64,000 bases of DNA from Azorinus chamasolen (GCA_963576725.1 OY755244.1:81290621-81354620); one strand, 5' to 3'; positions 9,856-20,640 are shown, counted from the first letter of the stretch. Notes: generated from the sequence alone by a model not told the origin. Numbers and translations are program-made.

Positions 9856-11230
9856 ACATTTTATTTTAATGAGTTATCTCTCCTGGAAACTAAAAATGCG
9901 AGTTTCTCCATTTCTTAAGGAAATTTGAAAAAGAATTATATTATGCAACGTTCTACAATAAGTTTTTTTCTTAAATCAAATTCAGATTCTCATAATCACA
10001 GAAATTGTATTTCCCATAGGCTTCAATGTTCACTTAAAACCAAATTATCTCCCTCAACTTTAAAAGTTAAAAAAAAACTCTTGGTAAAACACGTTTATGT
10101 AAGAATGTCTTTAAAGTGTCATAGTTTCATAGAAATATTACCATCCAGTAAGATATGAAATAGGGATATTAGAATGATGACTATACCTTAAGTTATAGCT
10201 ACGACCTGTGATTATATTGGTCGGCCGATAATAGTGGTCGAAATGACTTTGGGGCGACCATGGTGCAAAGAGTTTTGATCATACACGATAACACCTAAAT
10301 CTGTACATTTCTAAACATTGCTTGTTACAAATGAAAAGGTAGTAAAGTCACGCAGGCAAAGCCACATAAAAGACGCAACCGACACCAAAACATCGATAGA
10401 CAGCATGTCACACACAAACACACGCACACAACCAAACACACGCACACCCACGAGAAAGAACACAGAAAACACCAACACACACACAATTACCAGAGACAAA
10501 CATGAACACAAACACTTGCACAAAGACACTAGACAAACAAAAGTAAGGGTCAGTAGCAAAATCACCACTGGGGGTTTAATCCGGTTTACGGACGTTCTAA
10601 CCTCACACTTATCTCAGTCACCCTAGCTTAACAAATAGTGTAAATAAAGGTATCCGGACTTTCCTACAACATAGAAGACGGTAAACACATGATAATATGT
10701 AAAACATAGCATAACAACTGTGAAACATCCGTCAAATATGTACTCAATGACTTTGCTGAAGTCAGAGCAAATGCAGAGAAGCCTTTAAGGGCACAACAGG
10801 GAAAAATAATACATTAGTCAAGTAAGCTCAGAATGTTTTTTCATACACTCATTTAACCCAATTCTATAAATATTTTAATTAAATCATAATTATTCAAGAC
10901 AGTTTCCCGACACCGCATCGTCGGTCGCCATCTTTGTACGATATCCACTGTACTGTTTTGTGCGGGCTATCTGGCATATCCCGGAGGGGCACTTGTGGAT
11001 GCGCGCGCATCTAGCCCGAAAAAAATCAAGTGCATTAGCGGTGAACCGGGGTATACCGGGGCAAACCGGTGCATGCAATCGAATACACATAATAATACAG
11101 GTCAGTGAATCTTTTTCAACAGTTGACATATTTAGTTTGCACAAGCTTTATGTTTTGTATATATTAACGTTACTATCTGTATAGGTCTAATATGTATTTC
11201 TCTATGATTTGCTTGAACAATGCCAGTCGC
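9856..11230. other. Gene-free stretch with CA-rich patch
   Basis: From 10380 to 10520 the plus strand is a degenerate CA/ACAC low-complexity patch. It explains the Thr/His/Asn-rich open frame there, which I do not regard as a gene. At 10960-11060 a GC-richer patch with GCGCGCGC gives a minus-strand frame with no recognisable domain. No other structure. Confidence 0.45.
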
Positions 11231-11319
11231 CAATAATAGCTGACGACGAATAGTTTCCGTACATAAATAAGTCGTCTTCGGTATCCACTAGAGGGCAGCT
11301 TAAATAGTAGGCGGAGCAA

Positions 11320-11420
11320 TAAGACCACGTGACACAGGGTCGTATATAAAGCAGAGTTTCAGCTAAATTCAAGGAGACGGCTCGCAACTTTCGTGGAGTC
11401 AACGCTGACGAATATCTGAG
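11320..11420 (+). promoter_or_regulatory. Possible TATA promoter, perhaps of a solo LTR
   Basis: GTATATAAAGCAG at 11342-11354 is a good TATA element. TTTCAGCTAAATTC follows, a plausible initiator region, and the upstream part is comparatively GC-rich with CACGTG. No coding frame follows within reach. An LTR fragment is possible, but I found no second copy in the window. Confidence 0.35.
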
Positions 11421-11740
11421 CAGGGTTAATATATAATTATATTTATCACATAATCTACCATGTGGGAGTGCCAGAGTGCCGTATTTCGCAAAATTGCACT
11501 AGTGCATTTTTATGCAAATTAGCAAGTTAGCCAATCGTAGCGCTCATTTAAAAAGCGTTAGCCAATCATAGCACTCCATACGGGACGTCCGTTGTATTAC
11601 TACGCTGTTTGTAAAGCAATGACAGAAACAACCGTCAGCTAGTCTGTTTTATTTTCTATGGCATTTTAAGGATTATGTGGTAAAAAGATTCTAACATTCG
11701 TGTTGATTATACATTGTTTTTATGAAACTCGTTTACTATA

Positions 11741-11775
11741 ATGAAAATGACACTCGTTAAAGCTCGTGTCAAATT
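11741..11775. repeat. Short hairpin with the shared CGAG loop motif
   Basis: TGACAC / GTGTCA arms (11749-11772), loosely extended by TAATGA / TTATTA, enclose a loop whose minus strand reads GAGCTTTAACGA. This is very close to the GAGCTTTAGCGA loop of the palindrome at 32431-32604. Confidence 0.45.
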
Positions 11776-12797
11776 ATTATACATAAATACTTGAACTGCT
11801 CTAATCTAATACTTGAACTGCTCTAATCTAATATTATCATGTCAAAATACACGTCACATTTTTTATACATGCATTCAGCCATAAAATCAAAGAGAATAAT
11901 GTTGATCCAGCGTCATGGTGACATTGGGCTGTTATTTAAAATGTCATGACGCCATCAAAATGACGTCATCAAATGACGTCATGGGTGCAACGACATCATG
12001 CATGCATTAGCGCATTATCCTCTTTGATGTTACAGCCAAATGGTCTGTACGTTCTCAGCCTCCATATCCAATCAGTTTCATGGATATGCCTTTCAATTCT
12101 ACATGCATGGAACATCCGTTTCAAAACTACAAATCTCACATCATCACTGCTATGACCACCGAATCCAAAATGTCTGTTTATTGGCTTCTCTCTCTCATAT
12201 CTCACATCACTCAAATGTTCTTTCATTCTCTCCCGAATTTCTCTCTCAGTTTTGCCGACATACACCATTATATCGCATTTACTGCATTTAATTGCATATA
12301 CTACATTTCTTTCTCTACAGTTAATATTGGTAGACACATTGTAAACTGATTGCTTATTTGTGTCACTAATACTTGACATTTCAAGAATACTGCAAGTAGC
12401 ACAACCCTGTGAACAGACTGTATATTGCTTGGTCTAACAATCCGGTTAGTTATTGAGTGCACCAGTGTGTCACATAGATTTTTATCACGCCTGAATTGGC
12501 AGTTGTTGAAATACTTCTTTAAGTCGGTCTGATTGGTGCAAATCTTTTGAATGTTTTTTTTTACAATGTCATGTATATTCCGAAGCAGATTTGAATACGT
12601 CAAAACTAAAGGGACCCTATTCATTTTCCTATTAGATCTGTTTGTTTCTTTACTAAAGTGGCAGATCTGTCAAGTTTATCCACCCTTACCAACTGATTTT
12701 CTATCATCCTGAAACTATATCATCTCTTCCTTAACTGACCCTTGAGTTTATTTCTTTCTCTAATATAGTCGGATTCTCTTTCACATATACGCTTAAT
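11765..12797 (-). pseudogene. Penelope-like element, C-terminal part with GIY-YIG domain
   Basis: Reading minus from 12797, the conceptual protein runs IKRICERESDYIRERNKL, then NRVPLVLTYSNLLRNIHDIV, then the cysteine motif region, then NVVYAIKCSKCDIMVYVGKT with EREIRERMKEH, the GIY-YIG endonuclease core. It ends NIKEDNALMHA near 11996. It has stops and at least one frameshift (near 12395, between the overlapping frames 12624-12301 and 12379-11996). The reverse transcriptase part is absent on this strand. The 3' untranslated tail (11765-11990) has two perfect TGACGTCA sites and the words GTGGTCGAAATATT-type and AAGTATTTATGTA shared with the other tails. Penelope elements copy RNA into DNA, and the GIY-YIG domain nicks the target. 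This copy is dead. Confidence 0.8.
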
Positions 12798-12802
12798 TCT
12801 TA

Positions 12803-13230
12803 GAGAGAGAAGCCAATAAACAGACACAACATGCAAACAGTATTCACCCGAATATAAGTATAGAGCTTAGATATGGTTTGGATCAGATAGAATTTCTGGA
12901 CACTCTAGTTAAAATAGACAATGGCCATATATATATACAGATCTTTATGTTAAGCCTACAGACAAACAGTTGTACCTTAACAATTCTTCCTGTCATCCTC
13001 CTAGTACAAAGAAGAGCATAGCATATGGTTTGGGACTAAGAATTAAGCGTATATGTGAACATTATCAACATTATTCTCTTTGATTTTATGGCTCAATGCA
13101 TGCAACAAAAATGTGACGTGTATTTTGACATGATAATCTTTGAAAAAGGCCCTTAGTGGTCGAAATATTAGCAGTTCAAGTATTTATGTATTATATTAAT
13201 TCACTATTTTGGAATATGTTCTTCATTGCA
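12803..13230 (+). pseudogene. Penelope-like element, RT thumb fragment joined to 3' tail
   Basis: On the plus strand HPNISIELRYGLDQIEFLDT is followed by LVKIDNGHIY. After a 2-base slippage in a TA run it continues TDLYVKPTDKQLYLNNSSC, HPPSTKKSIAYG and LRIKRICE. This matches the post-catalytic RT region of the Penelope ORF at 39.5 kb (TDLYCKPTDTHNYLDF, SCHPKHTK). Directly after RIKRICE at about 13056 the sequence jumps to the 3' tail (TTTGATTTTATGGCTCAATG, GGTCGAAATATTAGCAG). Just before the RT part, 12803-12830 carries a piece of the GIY-YIG coding region (GAAGCCAATAAACAGAC). So it is an internally deleted, rearranged copy facing away from its neighbour at 11765-12797. Confidence 0.75.
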
Positions 13231-13434
13231 AATTATTATAGTAAACTCGTTTCATAAAAAACAATGTGTAATGAACACTCATGCAAGATCCTCCATAGAC
13301 TGGTTAGGATTGCAGATTGAAAGCTTTGGGTGTGTTAGACGTAGGCGTTTTCCTTACATTCTCTCGGGAGCACCGCTTCATTGAGAGGTCTAGAATAAGG
13401 GTCTAAGGCGTGTAGCCCCAGGGTTACAATATTA

Positions 13435-14041
13435 GTTATACAGTTCTTTCCCAGGGTACATGACGATTTATTCCCGGCTGAGGAAAATCATGTTGCCCGA
13501 GCCGTTAGGCGAGGGTTACATGATTTTACCAGCCGGGAATAAATCGGCATGTACCCTGGGAAAGAACTGTATAACGAATTTATTATACTGCAAAGTTTTA
13601 CGGTTCGGATAATTTATATAAATCCATTTTGGTATATTTAATCACTAAACACGATAATTCCCCTAATAGCGCCCCAATGTATTATTTCTACCCGAAGGTA
13701 TCCGAAGTGGTGTGCTCATTGTATTTCATCGGCGTTCGTGTTATAATAGATGGATGGACGATATAACAACTCCTCTAAAAACTGTTTTATTGGTCATTTC
13801 AAACCAAAAGTGTTTTTTAATTCATTTCTGCATGTTTTTCTTTACGTATCAATAGTTATCTATTATGAATTTTGCTACTGTTTAGCCGAGTCGAGAAGTC
13901 GGTCATTTGGTTTCTGATCATCATATGTGGGGCCCGCCATGGGGAATTTCCATGTACCCTGTCAGCTCACAGGGTACATGGACTCATGTACACGGCTACT
14001 TAACCAATCAGAAGTGAGGATTTTACTTTGCAGTATAATAA
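13435..14041 (+). mobile_element. Palindrome-bearing element 2 (about 59-bp stem)
   Basis: Arms 13435-13493 and 13518-13575 pair almost perfectly (one mismatch and one small indel). The loop is 24 nt and contains CCCGAGCCGTTAGGCGAGGG. After the right arm comes TAACGAATTTATTA, a junction shared word for word with element 3 at 37440. The inverted pair TTATTATACTGCAAAG (13580-13595) and CTTTGCAGTATAATAA (14026-14041) bounds the rest. Near the right end lie a third stem relative (CATGTACCCTGTCAGCTCAC, 13951-13980) and AACCAATCAGAAGTGAGGAT. No coding capacity. Confidence 0.75.
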
Positions 14042-14221
14042 TCAGTAATCTACACTAGTCTAGGTGAGATATGTATGGGTTCAAAGAGTCCAGGAAGTTT
14101 CGCTTTATTGGCTCAACATTAGGAAAGACCTATATAGTATTTAGCAGTCAGTTTTTGGAGCATTTTCATTCAGAGAAAAGGTTGGTTTAAGTAGACAAGA
14201 TAGTGATAGAGAGTTTGTCTT

Positions 14222-14503
14222 CACAGCGCCAGCCTCAGAGCGCCGTCCTGTGGAAGCGTGTATTCACAGCGCCAGCCTCAGAGCGCCGTCCTGTGGAAGC
14301 GTGTATTCACAGAGCCAGCCTCAGAGTGCCGTTCTGTGGAAGCGTGTATTCACAGCGCCAGCCTCAGAGTGCCGTCCTGTGGAAGCGTGTATTCACAGCG
14401 CCAGCCTCAGAGTGCCGTCCTCAGGAAGCGTGTATTCACAGCGCCAGCCTCAGAGTGCCGTCCTCAGGAAGCGTGTATTCACAGCGCCAGCCTCAGAGCG
14501 CTG
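14222..14503 (+). repeat. 43-bp tandem repeat, about 6.5 copies
   Basis: CACAGCGCCAGCCTCAGAG starts at 14222, 14265, 14308, 14351, 14394, 14437 and 14480, an exact 43-bp period. Because 43 is not a multiple of 3 and the unit lacks stops, all three plus frames stay open. The Ala/Ser/Cys-rich open frames here are therefore repeat artefacts. Single or double units recur at 23745-23815 and 26705-26750. Confidence 0.9.
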
Positions 14504-14720
14504 TTGACCCTCATATTTCTTACGTACGCATTCTTCTCACCGTAAGAAGAACGCGCGCACAATATTCTCACCGTGAGAAAAATGCGCGCGCAATATTCTT
14601 ATCGTGAGAAAAATGCGCGCGCATTTTTCTCATTTTTCTGGTTGGAAAAATGCGCGCGAGTGTTCGCCCGGGGCTTGTAGGTACGAACGCATTTTTCTCA
14701 TGTGAAAATGCGGGTAAGAT
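14503..14720. repeat. GCGCGC hairpin cluster next to the 43-bp array
   Basis: Repeats of TTCTCACCGTAAGAAGAA / CGTGAGAAAAATGCGCGCGC make several short hairpins. The block ATTTCTTAC-CACCGTAAGAAGAACGCGCG recurs in reverse complement at 23690-23740, again directly beside 43-bp units. The two loci are therefore oppositely oriented copies of one composite repeat. Confidence 0.65.
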
Positions 14721-14796
14721 AATTTTTGATTGTTATTTTCTTTTAATATGTTAATGCTGTGAACATATCTGAAAATGGCGTTTGTTGAGATATGAA

Positions 14797-15003
14797 CCCC
14801 TCTAGAACTCCTCTAATGCGACCACATAAAAGAGGTATAGTTCTGGGAGGCAGAAGTAGATGATAGCTTGATACAGGACGAAAGCAATGCAAAAAGCTCC
14901 TAGAGGAGCTTTCTGCATTATTTTTGTCCTGCATTAAGCAACAACCTGCTTATAACAACTTCCATGGTTAGTCATTAAGTGGTCGCACAAGAGGGTTTTA
15001 CTG
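14797..15003. mobile_element. TA-type MITE with nested hairpin, copy 3
   Basis: The right end GGTCGCACAAGAGGGTTTTA-CTG is followed by TA. The left end (CTCCTCTAATGCGACCAC) is decayed at its tip. The inner hairpin pairs AGCAATGCAAAAAGCTCCT with AGGAGCTTTCTGCATTA, and GCATTAAGCAACAACCTG follows. Same family as 4819-5004. Confidence 0.65.
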
Positions 15004-15324
15004 TATGGTAAAATGGATATGTTGGAGCCACCTGTGTAGGTAAAGAGACGATCTTTTCAGCATTCTTTTTGGAAGTATAGATCTGTATCATACAAACAGA
15101 CATACATACCTGATCCTTTTCATAAAAAAACCCTCATATTTCAAATGGACACGATAACGTGGTGTTTAATTATCCAATTCGATCCGGCGTTATTTGACCG
15201 AAACTGGCGAATAATCAGATTAGCTGCCGAACTTTAAAATAAACCATACCTGATTATGTTCTGCTGACTTGTGTGAAATAAATCAAAATCAGGAATCATA
15301 TTCTTTATTATTTTGACTCAGGCT

Positions 15325-15574
15325 TAACCCTTTCCGTCATATAAACGTATTTTACGCATTTGCAAACAAAGTAGACCCAGATCGGATGGCTCCATATAGG
15401 AGCCGTCTGATCAGGGTCTGCTCTGTTTGCTAATGGAATTTGATATACCTGTTTCTTAGTTTCTAAAATGGATACAATATTCCACCTTCTATATTATTTA
15501 ATTATAACAATTCTGTCCATGAATATTCAGTAGGTATTGAAATTTTGAATAAATATAGAACAGGGAAATGGTTA
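15325..15574. mobile_element. TAACC MITE, copy 1
   Basis: It starts TAACCCTTTCC and ends GGGAAATGGTTA, a short terminal inverted repeat. The centre is a hairpin: GTAGACCCAGATCGGATGGC, then TCCATATAGGA, then the complementary GCCGTCTGATCAGGGTCTGC. The right half has ACAATTCTGTCCATGAATAT, TCAGTAGGTATTG. It is 250 bp long and non-coding. Relatives: 16205, 28452-28702, 32030-32280, 43895-44015 and 55860-56090. Confidence 0.7.
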
Positions 15575-15784
15575 AAATTTGCAAATGAAGGTGTTATTGT
15601 AAGATTGCGATTTTAAAATTCATTTGTCTAATAACATGATACTTATGATGCGAATAAAACAACATGTCCACATGTAGTGTGTTTTAGGCAGGTGAACATA
15701 TAACCTTGGCGATTTTGAGTCTGAGTCTGAAATTAAGATTCAAAATATTAGTGAATACGGGTCCTGAATTCATATACTGTTGTC

Positions 15785-16025
15785 ACGAACGATTTCACAA
15801 TTTCACGATTTCACTTAAAACATTCACGATTTCACAATTTCACAATTTCACGATTTCACAATTTCACGATTTCACGATTTATCTTCAAAATTTCACAATT
15901 TCACGATTTCACAATTCACGATTTCACGATTTCACAATTTCACGATTTCACGATTTCACTTCAAAATTTCACGATTTCACAATTTCACGATTTCACAATT
16001 TCAAGATTTCATGATTTCATTATTT
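15785..16025 (+). repeat. 8-bp tandem array (ATTTCACR)n
   Basis: Alternating ATTTCACA and ATTTCACG units, with a few TTCAAA interruptions. The phenylalanine/threonine-rich open frame across it is a repeat artefact. The reverse complement of the same unit forms an array at 16515-16690, so the two arrays face each other across about 500 bp. Confidence 0.85.
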
Positions 16026-16204
16026 CAATTTGTCCATTCTAAGTGTTATGACGTCATCAAAATGTGGGAAATCAGAGCGTTGGAGTAAAAGCCACGAAGA
16101 AAGGAACGGTGGAAAACTGACAATTTTCCTCTCCAGAACTGTAGGGCCGAGGACCTTCAAATTTGGCATGTAGCATGCGCTCATGGTCCGCTATCAAGAT
16201 TGTT

Positions 16205-16440
16205 TAACCCTTTCCTACATGAATATTCATGTATGACAATTGCCAATCATGTGTTCATTATGTTAAATCGTTGTCTTATGTTTGTATGACACTGTATTGG
16301 AGGATACTTTAACTAATAATAAACTGTAAGAAATAATAACATCATTTAATTAAGATTAAATCCTGCAGGAGTCGTCTGAGCTGGGTCTAGCCTGTTTGCA
16401 AAGGCGTAGAAAGGTGTATTTATGAATTTCAAATTGCCAT
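16205..16440. mobile_element. TAACC MITE, copy 2 (between the 8-bp arrays)
   Basis: Begins TAACCCTTTCCTACATGAAT and keeps the central AGGAGTCGTCTGAGCTGGGT, then CTAGCCTGTTTGCAAAGGCG. The right terminus is not clear. It lies inside the segment bounded by the two inverted 8-bp arrays. Confidence 0.5.
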
Positions 16441-16514
16441 CCTGATTTCAAGGGCGAGAGCCACTCTGTTGCCTTAATTACGTCAGCGTGCCACGTGACT
16501 AAAATATTTTACAT

Positions 16515-16690
16515 GAGGTTGAAATTGCGAAATCGAGAAATTGTGAAGTCGTGAAATCTTGAAATTGTGAAATCCTGAAATTGTGAAATTTTGAAGTGAA
16601 ATCGTGAAATCGTGAAATCATGAAATCATGAAATCATGAAATTGTGAAATCGTGAAATCATGAATTCTATTGTGTGAAATCTTGAAGTGG
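16515..16690 (-). repeat. 8-bp tandem array, inverted partner
   Basis: Units of GTGAAATC / ATGAAATC / TTGAAATT, the reverse complement of the 15785-16025 array. With that array it forms terminal inverted microsatellites around 16030-16510, which may be one old element. Confidence 0.75.
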
Positions 16691-16989
16691 AAATGTCACC
16701 GCCGGTCTTTCGTACTTTGGTCTACGCGTGAATGACATAATATTTGCTTGCGAATCATCGGAAAATACTTCACAACGAAGGGATTAATTATATACATGCT
16801 ATTTTAAGCTATTTATAATAGGTAGCAAAAATGAGATGTGTTATATTTCATAGCTATTCCTGTTCTTTATACATGCATTTTATCCATAGGTAGTTAGTAA
16901 GTGAATGTATTTTGTTAAGAAGCTATTGTTTTAGTCGATAAATAACTTCTAGCTTATGTTATGTAAGATTTTTTGTAACGTCCGACTAT

Positions 16990-17760
16990 TACGGAAGCTT
17001 ATACTGACCCCCTTATATATACAATAAATGTGTAAAAATACCACATAGTTTTATGATATTAAACTCCTTTAAAACAATAATGTTATGTGTTGGGTATAAC
17101 ATAACACGTAATTGTTTTCTTTATTATATTCCGTCTTTAAAATTAATTAGTTCGTTTTTATTGAAATATATAAAAATAACTCGGGTTTTCTCATAAAATC
17201 AACACTATTTATTTAATATAGACTCACTCACTTCGATCTAGTATATGTTGCTTTAGATATGGCGGTGTTTCACCAAACTTTTATCATTTTGAAGTCACGG
17301 TTTAGTTATGATTTTATAAATGTTTCAAATATAGTGTCAACAGTTTCAATATATATAGGGATATATGTTGTGAATATCTATTCAACAATATAGTAATTAA
17401 TTATATGAAATACTTACTTAAGTAGTATATAAAATGAATTTATAAGTTTACTATAACTTAAAAACTTACAAAAATATATGTGTTGTAAGATATAAATTTT
17501 CTACTGTTTACAATTTTATATATTAATGCCTATTTATAATTGACAAACATTATTTACATAAATATTATTTTCATATAACTGCTCAGAAAAACAATAACAT
17601 ATATATTGTAGATATATAAAATCATAAATTTCGATAAAGATAAATATTAATTATGATATAACTACACATAAAACATCACCTTATATATATCAATGATATA
17701 TAACTCTTTAAAATTTTAGCCATATTATAACATATAAGGGGGTCCGTATAAGCTTCCGTA
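16990..17760. mobile_element. 6-bp-TSD transposon, copy A
   Basis: It starts TACGGAAGCTTATAC and ends GTATAAGCTTCCGTA. Terminal repeats continue with GACCCCCTTATAT (one T/G difference). GACTAT precedes (16984-16989) and follows (17761-17766). The opposite arm of the palindromic host element keeps the uninterrupted site at about 19521-19540 (reverse complement: CCGACTATAAGTAA), which confirms a 6-bp target duplication. It is 771 bp long, about 75-80% A+T, without coding frames. The first 303 bp and last 270 bp are almost identical to copy B at 40708-41377; the cores differ. Confidence 0.85.
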
Positions 17761-18269
17761 GACTATAAGTAAAGTTTCTTGTATATTGTATTTTATATCT
17801 CGAAATCCTTTCGTCAATATGACGACCGTTTTTTTGTTTTACAGATATAAGGTTTGCTGACATTAGCGTCTTCTGAGACTATTCAGGCCCCAGTTTCACG
17901 AACATTCTTCAGTAATAACTTAGCTAAGTCTGTTACTTAAAATATACCAGAGCATAAATTTTCATAAATTAGTGTTTATTTTGTAAAAACAAATTGTAAG
18001 ACGTTTGCTTAATTGTCATTTTAAGAATACATATTGTATTTGATAATAATTGAGGGTGATCTAAATCAGAAATAGTATTTAAGAATTTGTAGCAGACTTT
18101 TGGTTTAATTAGATATTTCATGCACAAACTGTTTTCTGTTTAAAAAATATAACATAATGTCTATAAGGATTCTGCTTGGATAAAATTATTTCACTTATCT
18201 TCTCTATATGTACGTGTAATACCCCCAATAAGTTAAGCCTGATATTAAGTATATTTATCGTTCATAATA

Positions 18270-19100
18270 CATTCGGCATTCCTTCCGCGTGGATTCGGGA
18301 ACCCTTCCGCGTCTTCGGGAAGCCTTCGGGAAGCTTTCCGCATCGATTCGGCTTCATTCTGGAACCGCTCGGGATGGATAGGATATCCCGAAGCCTTGCA
18401 GAATGACCCCGAATCTACCCCGAAGCCATCCCGAAGGGTTCCCGAACGTCCCGAAGGGTTCCAGGGTCCACTAGGACGCCGAATGGTTCCCGAATGTGGA
18501 TATCGCAGATTCTGGATGATTCGGCATGCCTTCGGGACGTTCGGGAACCCTTCCGCGTTATTCCTGAACCCTTCGGGAACCCTTCTGGGTGATTCGGGGA
18601 CTGATCGGGATCGAAAAAGATTCGGCTTCCAAGTTTTAAAAGTTTTAAAATTTGGACGCCGAATCTTTTATTCGGGAAGGCTTCGGGACCTTCTGGAACC
18701 ATTCTGGAACCCTTCGGGACGTTCGGGAACCCTTCGCGATGGCTTCGGGGTAGATTCGGGGTCATTCTGCAAGGCTTCGGGATCTCTTATCTACCCCGAG
18801 CGGTTCCAGAAAAAATTATTTCACTTATCTTCTCTATATGTAAGTGTAATACCCCCAATAAGTTAAGACTGATATTAAGTATATTTATCGTTCATAATAC
18901 ATTCGGCATGTCTTCCGCGTGGATTCGGGAACCCTTCCGCGTCTTCGGGAAGCCTTCGGAAAGCTTTCCGCATCGATTCTTATCTACCCCGAGCGGTTCC
19001 AGAATGAAGCCGAATCGATGCGGAATGCTTCCCGAAGGCTTCCCGAAGATGTGGAAGGGTTCCCGAATCCACGCGGAAGACATGCCGAATGTATTATGAA
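18270..19100. repeat. CCGAA/TTCGG-rich core of the palindromic element
   Basis: Dense repetition of TTCGGGAA, TTCCCGAA, CTTCCGCG and ATTCGG in an otherwise AT-rich region. A direct repeat pairs 18190-18345 with 18812-18980. The segment 18895-19100 is itself a near-perfect hairpin, with TCGGCATGTCTTCCGCG on the left and CGCGGAAGACATGCCGA on the right. I count 14 TTCNNGAA dyads here. The Arg/Pro/Phe/Gly-rich open frames on both strands are artefacts of this repetition, since similar peptides appear on opposite strands. Confidence 0.75.
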
Positions 19101-19739
19101 CGATTCATATACTTAATATCAGGCTAACATTATGTTATATTTTTTAAACAGAAAATAACAGTTTGTGCATGAAATATCTAATTAAACCCAGTCTGTTACA
19201 AATTCTTAAATACTGTTTCTGATTTAGATCACCCTCACTTATTATCAAATTCAATATGTATTCTTAAAATGACAATTAAGCAAACGTCTTACAATTTGTG
19301 TGGATGATATGCACCACAATTCACTAATTTATGAAAATTTATGCTCTGGTATATTTTTAAGTAACAGGCTAAGCTAGGTTATTACCTAAGAATGTTCGTG
19401 AAACTGGGGCCTGAATAGTCTCAGAAGACGCTGATGTCAGCAAACCTTATATATGTAAAAGAACGGTCGTCATATTGACGAAAGGATTTCGAGATATAAA
19501 ATACAATATACAAGAAACTTTACTTATAGTCGGATGTTACAAAACATGTTATTTAACATAATAGGCTAGAAGTTATTTATCGACTAAACGAATAGCTTCT
19601 TAACAAAATACATTCCATTACTAACTACCTATGATAAAATGCATGTATAAAGAACAAGACTAGCTATAAAATATAACACTCATTTTTGCTACCTATTATA
19701 AATAGCTTAAATAGCATGTATATAATCAATCCCTTATAC

Positions 19740-20640
19740 TCGTAATTATGTTTTTTTGTTTTGACGAAAACGAAATAAAACACGCGAGAGGGGAGCATTT
19801 ATATGTATATGTATGTGTGTGCGTACGTTTTTGTGTGCTCTTGCCAAGTACTTGCTAAGAGTGTATTTGAGCCCCACCCAAAACAGGGTCTACAGAGTTT
19901 GTATGAATATTGATATATAGATGTGTGTGTGTATCCTTTACAAGTAGTATAATTGCAAAGAGTGTACTTGTCTTTTGCAAACAGTGGATATTTTGAAAAA
20001 GGGATTCGTGTTTGACCCACCCAAACAGGGTCCATAGAGTTTGTTATTTTGCAACACATCTATAGCTATAATAGATAAATGTCCATATTTATTTACATTA
20101 ATTCTCATGTACACACTTACTTATTTTGTAGTATAAGGCTGTATGCATATAGTATGGATATGTGTAAGTGGATCTATAATTGTACTATAGAAGCCTAAGA
20201 ACTATCTTTAGATGCAAATTAAGATATGAAATGGTAATAAGACACACATGAGTAATAGTCATTAAGAACTGACATAGAAAATGAATCTTTCTCAATTAAG
20301 TATGAGAGGTTTTTAAGCAATCCCCAGTCACATATATTGAACTATTACGACATCATGCATGGAGAGGAGGAGAAGGTAATACATACAGTTTAAAAAGGGG
20401 TATTAATATAAAGCAAGCATAAGAAGGTTCATCCGGACGTAAAGGAACTGTCAGTATTTATTACACGATAATGGTGCCATGTACTCCGACCCACTACCCA
20501 TTAATTAGGTGTTGGGAGCAGGGGTAACCATCCGCTCCATCCAAATGAATCTAGTCTAGATATAGGTGGAAGCTACTTTTCCACTCCAATGAGACATCTT
20601 TTCCATTCCAAAACACAAAAATGCGACATCGTTATACATG
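19740..20640. other. Gene-free stretch with one short direct repeat
   Basis: The block AGAGTGTATTTGAGCCCCA-CCCAAAACAGGGTCTACAGA (19858-19900) recurs, diverged, about 145 bp downstream (20000-20045). The rest is AT-rich without ORFs or inverted repeats that I could see. Confidence 0.4.

Larger units (their letters stand above)
16778..19735. mobile_element. 3-kb palindromic (foldback) element
   Basis: The left arm begins AAGGGATTAATTATATACAT and the right arm ends ATGTATATAATCAATCCCTT. The arms match in reverse complement for roughly 650-740 bp, including GACCGTTTTT / AACGGTCG, TCTGAGACTATTCAGGCCCC and GATTTAGATCACCCTCA. The left arm is interrupted by a later insertion (16990-17760). The centre is a CCGAA/TTCGG-rich core. 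No ORF for a transposase is present. I found no clear target duplication at the ends. Confidence 0.75.

Noticed and set aside
10318..10626. Thr/His-rich 102-codon gene
   Set aside because: It lies over a CA-rich low-complexity patch with an equally long frame on the other strand.
10890..11144. First coding exon starting ATGGCGACCGACG on the minus strand
   Set aside because: The short frame ends in a stop without a donor site, and no downstream exon could be linked.
14203..14607. Three overlapping Ser/Ala/Cys-rich open frames
   Set aside because: All three plus frames are open because a 43-bp unit without stops is repeated; no real protein would be expected.
18176..19116. Several Arg/Pro/Gly/Phe-rich open frames on both strands
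   Set aside because: They translate the CCGAA/TTCGG palindromic core. Nearly identical peptides arise from opposite strands, which marks them as repeat artefacts.
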